Assembly (NCBI GenBank): GCA_038259855.1
Contig: JBBSOJ010000150.1
Span: 1-7,938 of the forward strand
Direction of reading: 5' to 3'
Length of the DNA: 7,938 nt
Origin: JBPOFM01 sp038259855
GTDB lineage: Bacteria > Bacteroidota > Bacteroidia > Flavobacteriales > Flavobacteriaceae
Positions 5,814 through 7,938 of the stretch are shown here, piece by piece. A model generated the notes under the pieces. It searched no databases. It saw only the letters and a program-made list of their open reading frames with translations, and had not been told where the DNA came from. The position numbers were made by a program, and so were the translations under genes. The first letter of the stretch is position 1. The number at the start of each line of letters is the position of its first letter.

Positions 5814-6854
5814 ATGGATATAATTAAGAAAGACATAAGAGCCTTAACCAAAGAGCAATTGCGCGACGTGTTTGTCAAAGAAGGCGACAAGGCATTTCGA
5901 GGCAACCAAGTCTACGAATGGCTTTGGAGTAAGGGCGCACATTCGTTTGACGATATGACCAATATCTCAAAAGAAACCCGAGCGATGCTCGAAAAGCAAT
6001 TTGTGATCAATCATATTGAGGTTGACCAAATGCAGCGAAGTAGCGACGGCACCGTGAAAAATGCCGTTCGCCTGCACGATGGTTTGATTGTAGAATCGGT
6101 ATTGATTCCAACTGCAAAGCGCACCACAGCCTGCGTGTCATCTCAAGTAGGCTGCAGTTTAGATTGTTTATTTTGTGCTACATCACGTTTAAAGCGCATG
6201 CGAAACCTCAATCCAGACGAAATATTTGACCAAGTGGTCGCGATTGATAAAGAAAGCCGATTGTATTTTGATAGGCCGTTAAGCAATATTGTGTTTATGG
6301 GTATGGGAGAACCACTCATGAACTACAATAACGTCATCAAGGCTATCGAGAAAATCACCTCACCAGAAGGTTTGGGCATGTCACCAAAACGCATTATCGT
6401 CTCAACGTCGGGTGTTCCAAAAATGATAAAAAAAATGGCGGATGATGAGGTAAAATTTGGTTTGGCGGTGTCATTACATTCAGCCATCGACGAGGTAAGA
6501 ACGTCAATCATGCCCTTTAATGCTACGTTTCCGTTGGCCGATTTAAGGGAAGCTTTAGAGTATTGGTATGCCAAGACCAAAAACATCATCACCTATGAAT
6601 ATGTGGTGTGGGATGGCATCAACGATACCAAAAAAGACGTCGAAGCTTTGATTAAATTCTGCAAATTTGCACCAAGCAAGGTCAACCTAATTGAATATAA
6701 CCCCATTGATGATGGCCAGTTTCAACAAGCAAATTCCGCTGCGCTCGATATGTACATTTCCATGCTTGAGCAAAACAATATTACGGTAACCGTCAGACGT
6801 TCGCGTGGTAAGGATATTGATGCTGCTTGTGGGCAATTGGCTAATAAATCATAA
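5814..6854 (+). CDS. rlmN: 23S rRNA (adenine2503-C2) / tRNA (adenine37-C2) methyltransferase
   Basis: A radical-SAM enzyme of 346 residues that methylates C2 of A2503 in 23S rRNA and of A37 in some tRNAs. The 4Fe-4S cluster motif CxxxCxxC is Cys114, Cys118 and Cys121 (CSLDCLFC). The two Cys of the ping-pong methylation mechanism are also present: Cys107 (TTACVSSQVG, equivalent to E. coli Cys118) and Cys339 (IDAACGQLA, equivalent to Cys355), near the C-terminus. The GMGEP motif of the SAM site is at 163-167. The absence of changes in these residues argues for a working RlmN. Cfr shares these catalytic Cys, but the sequence here reads as an ordinary flavobacterial RlmN. The ATG at 5814 fits the conserved start (KKDIRALTKEQL). 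The leader may be only a few nucleotides. Its stop codon overlaps the tail of the terminator of the converging downstream gene. Confidence 0.96.
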   Translation: MDIIKKDIRALTKEQLRDVFVKEGDKAFRGNQVYEWLWSKGAHSFDDMTNISKETRAMLEKQFVINHIEVDQMQRSSDGTVKNAVRLHDGLIVESVLIPTAKRTTACVSSQVGCSLDCLFCATSRLKRMRNLNPDEIFDQVVAIDKESRLYFDRPLSNIVFMGMGEPLMNYNNVIKAIEKITSPEGLGMSPKRIIVSTSGVPKMIKKMADDEVKFGLAVSLHSAIDEVRTSIMPFNATFPLADLREALEYWYAKTKNIITYEYVVWDGINDTKKDVEALIKFCKFAPSKVNLIEYNPIDDGQFQQANSAALDMYISMLEQNNITVTVRRSRGKDIDAACGQLANKS

Positions 6855-6885
6855 AAAAACTGCTTCCATATTACTGAAAGCAGTT
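6853..6885 (-). terminator. Terminator of the minus-strand T9SS gene, overlapping the rlmN stop
   Basis: AACTGCTT at 6858-6865 and AAGCAGTT at 6878-6885 form a perfect 8-bp stem with a 12-nt loop. On the minus strand the stem runs into a T-run (plus-strand A6853-6859), about 25 nt after the stop of the minus gene. On the plus strand it is followed by TTGTTGCTATATTT, a poorer U-tract, so it may only weakly terminate rlmN. The T-run overlaps the rlmN stop codon at 6852-6854. Confidence 0.75.
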
Positions 6886-6909
6886 GTTGCTATATTTCTA
6901 ATGTGCAAA

Positions 6910-7731
6910 CTATTGTTTTAACACTCTGAATGTATTGATTTGTTCATTTAATTTAGTTCTCACCAAATAAATTCCATCTTCAAAACTTGAGAAATCGATA
7001 GTTTCATTAGTTTGAGAGAGCGCTCTGTCTACTATTTTCTGACCAAGAATATTAAATACCTCTACATTGCTTAATGCAACAGAGGATTCTAAACTCAACG
7101 TTTTTGAATCGGCATTATAAAAATGCTTGAAGTTGTTACTTGCAAATTCGTCAACGCTTAAAGTTGACGCCGTAACGGTTAGATCATCGACTGATAAGAA
7201 ATCTTGGTCAGTACAATCCCAATGTCTAAAAGCAATGTAAACAGTTCCACTACCTGCTAAACTTGAAATGTCTAATGAATGAGAAACAGGAGTGCCGGTG
7301 TCACCAGCATCACCTAAAATTTCAGTTAGAGATGTTGCTGAATTAATCAAAACACTTATATCATTGGATGTTCCTACGTGTATGCTGTATTTCTCCTGAT
7401 CCCAAGATTGTGCTGCAACTTGAGTAACATAAGTAACATTTATAGTCCCAGCGGCACCTGATAAATCAATTGCCGGGGTAACTGCCCAATTATCAGGAGT
7501 TAAAGGGGAGCCTGACCATGATCTTGAAATTAAAGAAACTGGTGTTACAAAACCTCCAGCTCCGTCTCCTATTTGAAATATGTCGCCCCAATCATTGCCA
7601 TCTCCATCGCTATCTGTTAAGGTCCAATCAGAAATGTCTTCATCATTAAAATCATCTGACCATACTGTCTGTTGACCGTAAGTTGCAGTTGCTAATAATG
7701 CAATTGATAATACTAAAGTAATTTTTTTCAT
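6910..7731 (-). CDS. Secreted adhesin-like protein with T9SS type A C-terminal sorting domain
   Basis: A 273-residue protein. Residues 1-19 are a signal peptide (MKKITLVLSIALLATATYG, with Gln-Gln next). Residues ~24-190 resemble the choice-of-anchor J / cleaved-adhesin beta-sandwich: WSDDFNDEDISDWTLTDSDGDGNDW near the start, NWAVTPAIDLSG at 81-92, a YIAFRHWDC strand at 165-173 and FLSVDDLTVT at 178-187. The Asp-rich DSDGDGND at 40-47 could bind calcium. Residues ~192-273 are a Por-secretion-type tail: VEVFNILGQKI, then IDFSSFEDGIYLVRT, ending FRVLKQ, which directs export across the outer membrane by the type IX system and attachment or release. No catalytic domain is present, so a binding or surface role is inferred; the ligand is unknown. 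The gene is antiparallel to both neighbours, with its own terminator, and no TAnnTTTG box is visible in its AT-rich upstream region (7732-7800). Confidence 0.9.
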   Translation of the reverse strand: MKKITLVLSIALLATATYGQQTVWSDDFNDEDISDWTLTDSDGDGNDWGDIFQIGDGAGGFVTPVSLISRSWSGSPLTPDNWAVTPAIDLSGAAGTINVTYVTQVAAQSWDQEKYSIHVGTSNDISVLINSATSLTEILGDAGDTGTPVSHSLDISSLAGSGTVYIAFRHWDCTDQDFLSVDDLTVTASTLSVDEFASNNFKHFYNADSKTLSLESSVALSNVEVFNILGQKIVDRALSQTNETIDFSSFEDGIYLVRTKLNEQINTFRVLKQ

Positions 7732-7853
7732 AAGGGATATTTTTTAAGATTAATATTAATTATAAAAATAAAAAAAATAAATTATAAGCTGGGTTATCTT
7801 AAGATTTTAACACATCTCAATCCATCAATTATTACTTATCAAATGAAATAGCT

Positions 7854-7861
7854 TAAATTTG
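7854..7861 (+). promoter_or_regulatory. -7 promoter box for the polyprenyl synthase gene
   Basis: TAAATTTG matches TAnnTTTG exactly and lies 27 nt before the TTG start at 7889. No clear TTTG -33 box is present 19-21 nt upstream, so support is partial. It lies in the 157-nt divergent gap shared with the minus-strand T9SS gene. Confidence 0.45.
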
Positions 7862-7888
7862 TGATATCCATAAAATAAGTCCCTTTTC

Positions 7889-7938
7889 TTGAAAATAGTT
7901 GAACAGATAAAATACCCAATTGCCTACGAGATGGAACT
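7889..7938 (+). CDS. Start of a polyprenyl (octaprenyl-type) diphosphate synthase, cut by the window end
   Basis: Only 16 codons are present, reading (M)KIVEQIKYPIAYEMEL. I recognise this as the usual N-terminus of flavobacterial trans-polyprenyl diphosphate synthases, which typically begin MKIVEQIKxPI and continue MELFE; the enzyme lengthens isoprenoid chains with isopentenyl diphosphate to make the quinone side chain. The catalytic DDxxD motifs lie beyond the window. The start is TTG: an in-frame TAA at 7871-7873 closes the frame upstream and no ATG or GTG lies between, while the next in-frame ATG (codon 15) would remove the conserved N-terminus. The TAnnTTTG box 27 nt upstream supports transcription into it. 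Identification rests on a short recalled pattern, so confidence is moderate. Confidence 0.6.
   Translation, partial: MKIVEQIKYPIAYEME

Noticed and set aside
7796..7805. ATCTTAAGAT palindrome in the T9SS/polyprenyl synthase divergent gap
   Set aside because: Ten AT-rich bases are expected often by chance here, and flanking arms (GTTA/TAAC) do not share its centre.

Overview
The window looks like chromosome from a member of the Flavobacteriaceae (phylum Bacteroidota). The evidence is the AT-rich coding style, start regions without purine-rich Shine-Dalgarno sequences, several TAnnTTTG boxes (the -7 element of the Bacteroidota primary sigma factor), paired DUF3857 proteins, and a protein with a type IX secretion (T9SS) C-terminal sorting domain. 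Gene content is mostly housekeeping. I see no phage, transposase, CRISPR array, toxin-antitoxin pair or defence cluster.

Layout. Positions 1-2967 are a tight same-strand group: the 3' end of a first DUF3857/DUF3858-type protein, a complete exported DUF3857 protein whose transglutaminase-like domain lacks the catalytic Cys and His, and a small MazG-type nucleotide pyrophosphohydrolase whose ATG directly abuts the previous stop codon. A 216-nt gap follows, holding a 7-bp tandem repeat and a 16-bp perfect palindrome just upstream of aroA (EPSP synthase, shikimate pathway). Next come queA (queuosine synthesis), with a well-formed promoter and a 9-codon leader ORF, and a strong intrinsic terminator. 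The queA-rlmN gap also carries an unexplained structured element that reads best on the minus strand. rlmN (23S rRNA A2503 / tRNA A37 methyltransferase) follows, with a -7 box so close to its ATG that the mRNA may be almost leaderless.

rlmN converges on a minus-strand gene for a small secreted protein with a signal peptide, an adhesin-like beta-sandwich and a T9SS tail. That gene's terminator overlaps the rlmN stop codon. On the far side, diverging from it, the first 16 codons of a polyprenyl (octaprenyl-type) diphosphate synthase begin at a TTG start and run off the window.

How the genes relate. queA and rlmN both modify the translation apparatus but appear to have separate promoters. aroA feeds chorismate to aromatic amino acids and menaquinone, and the polyprenyl synthase at the right edge probably makes the quinone side chain; this is a loose metabolic link, not a demonstrated operon. 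The least explained parts are non-coding: the queA-rlmN element, the palindrome before aroA, and the queA leader ORF. I found no convincing new multi-gene system.
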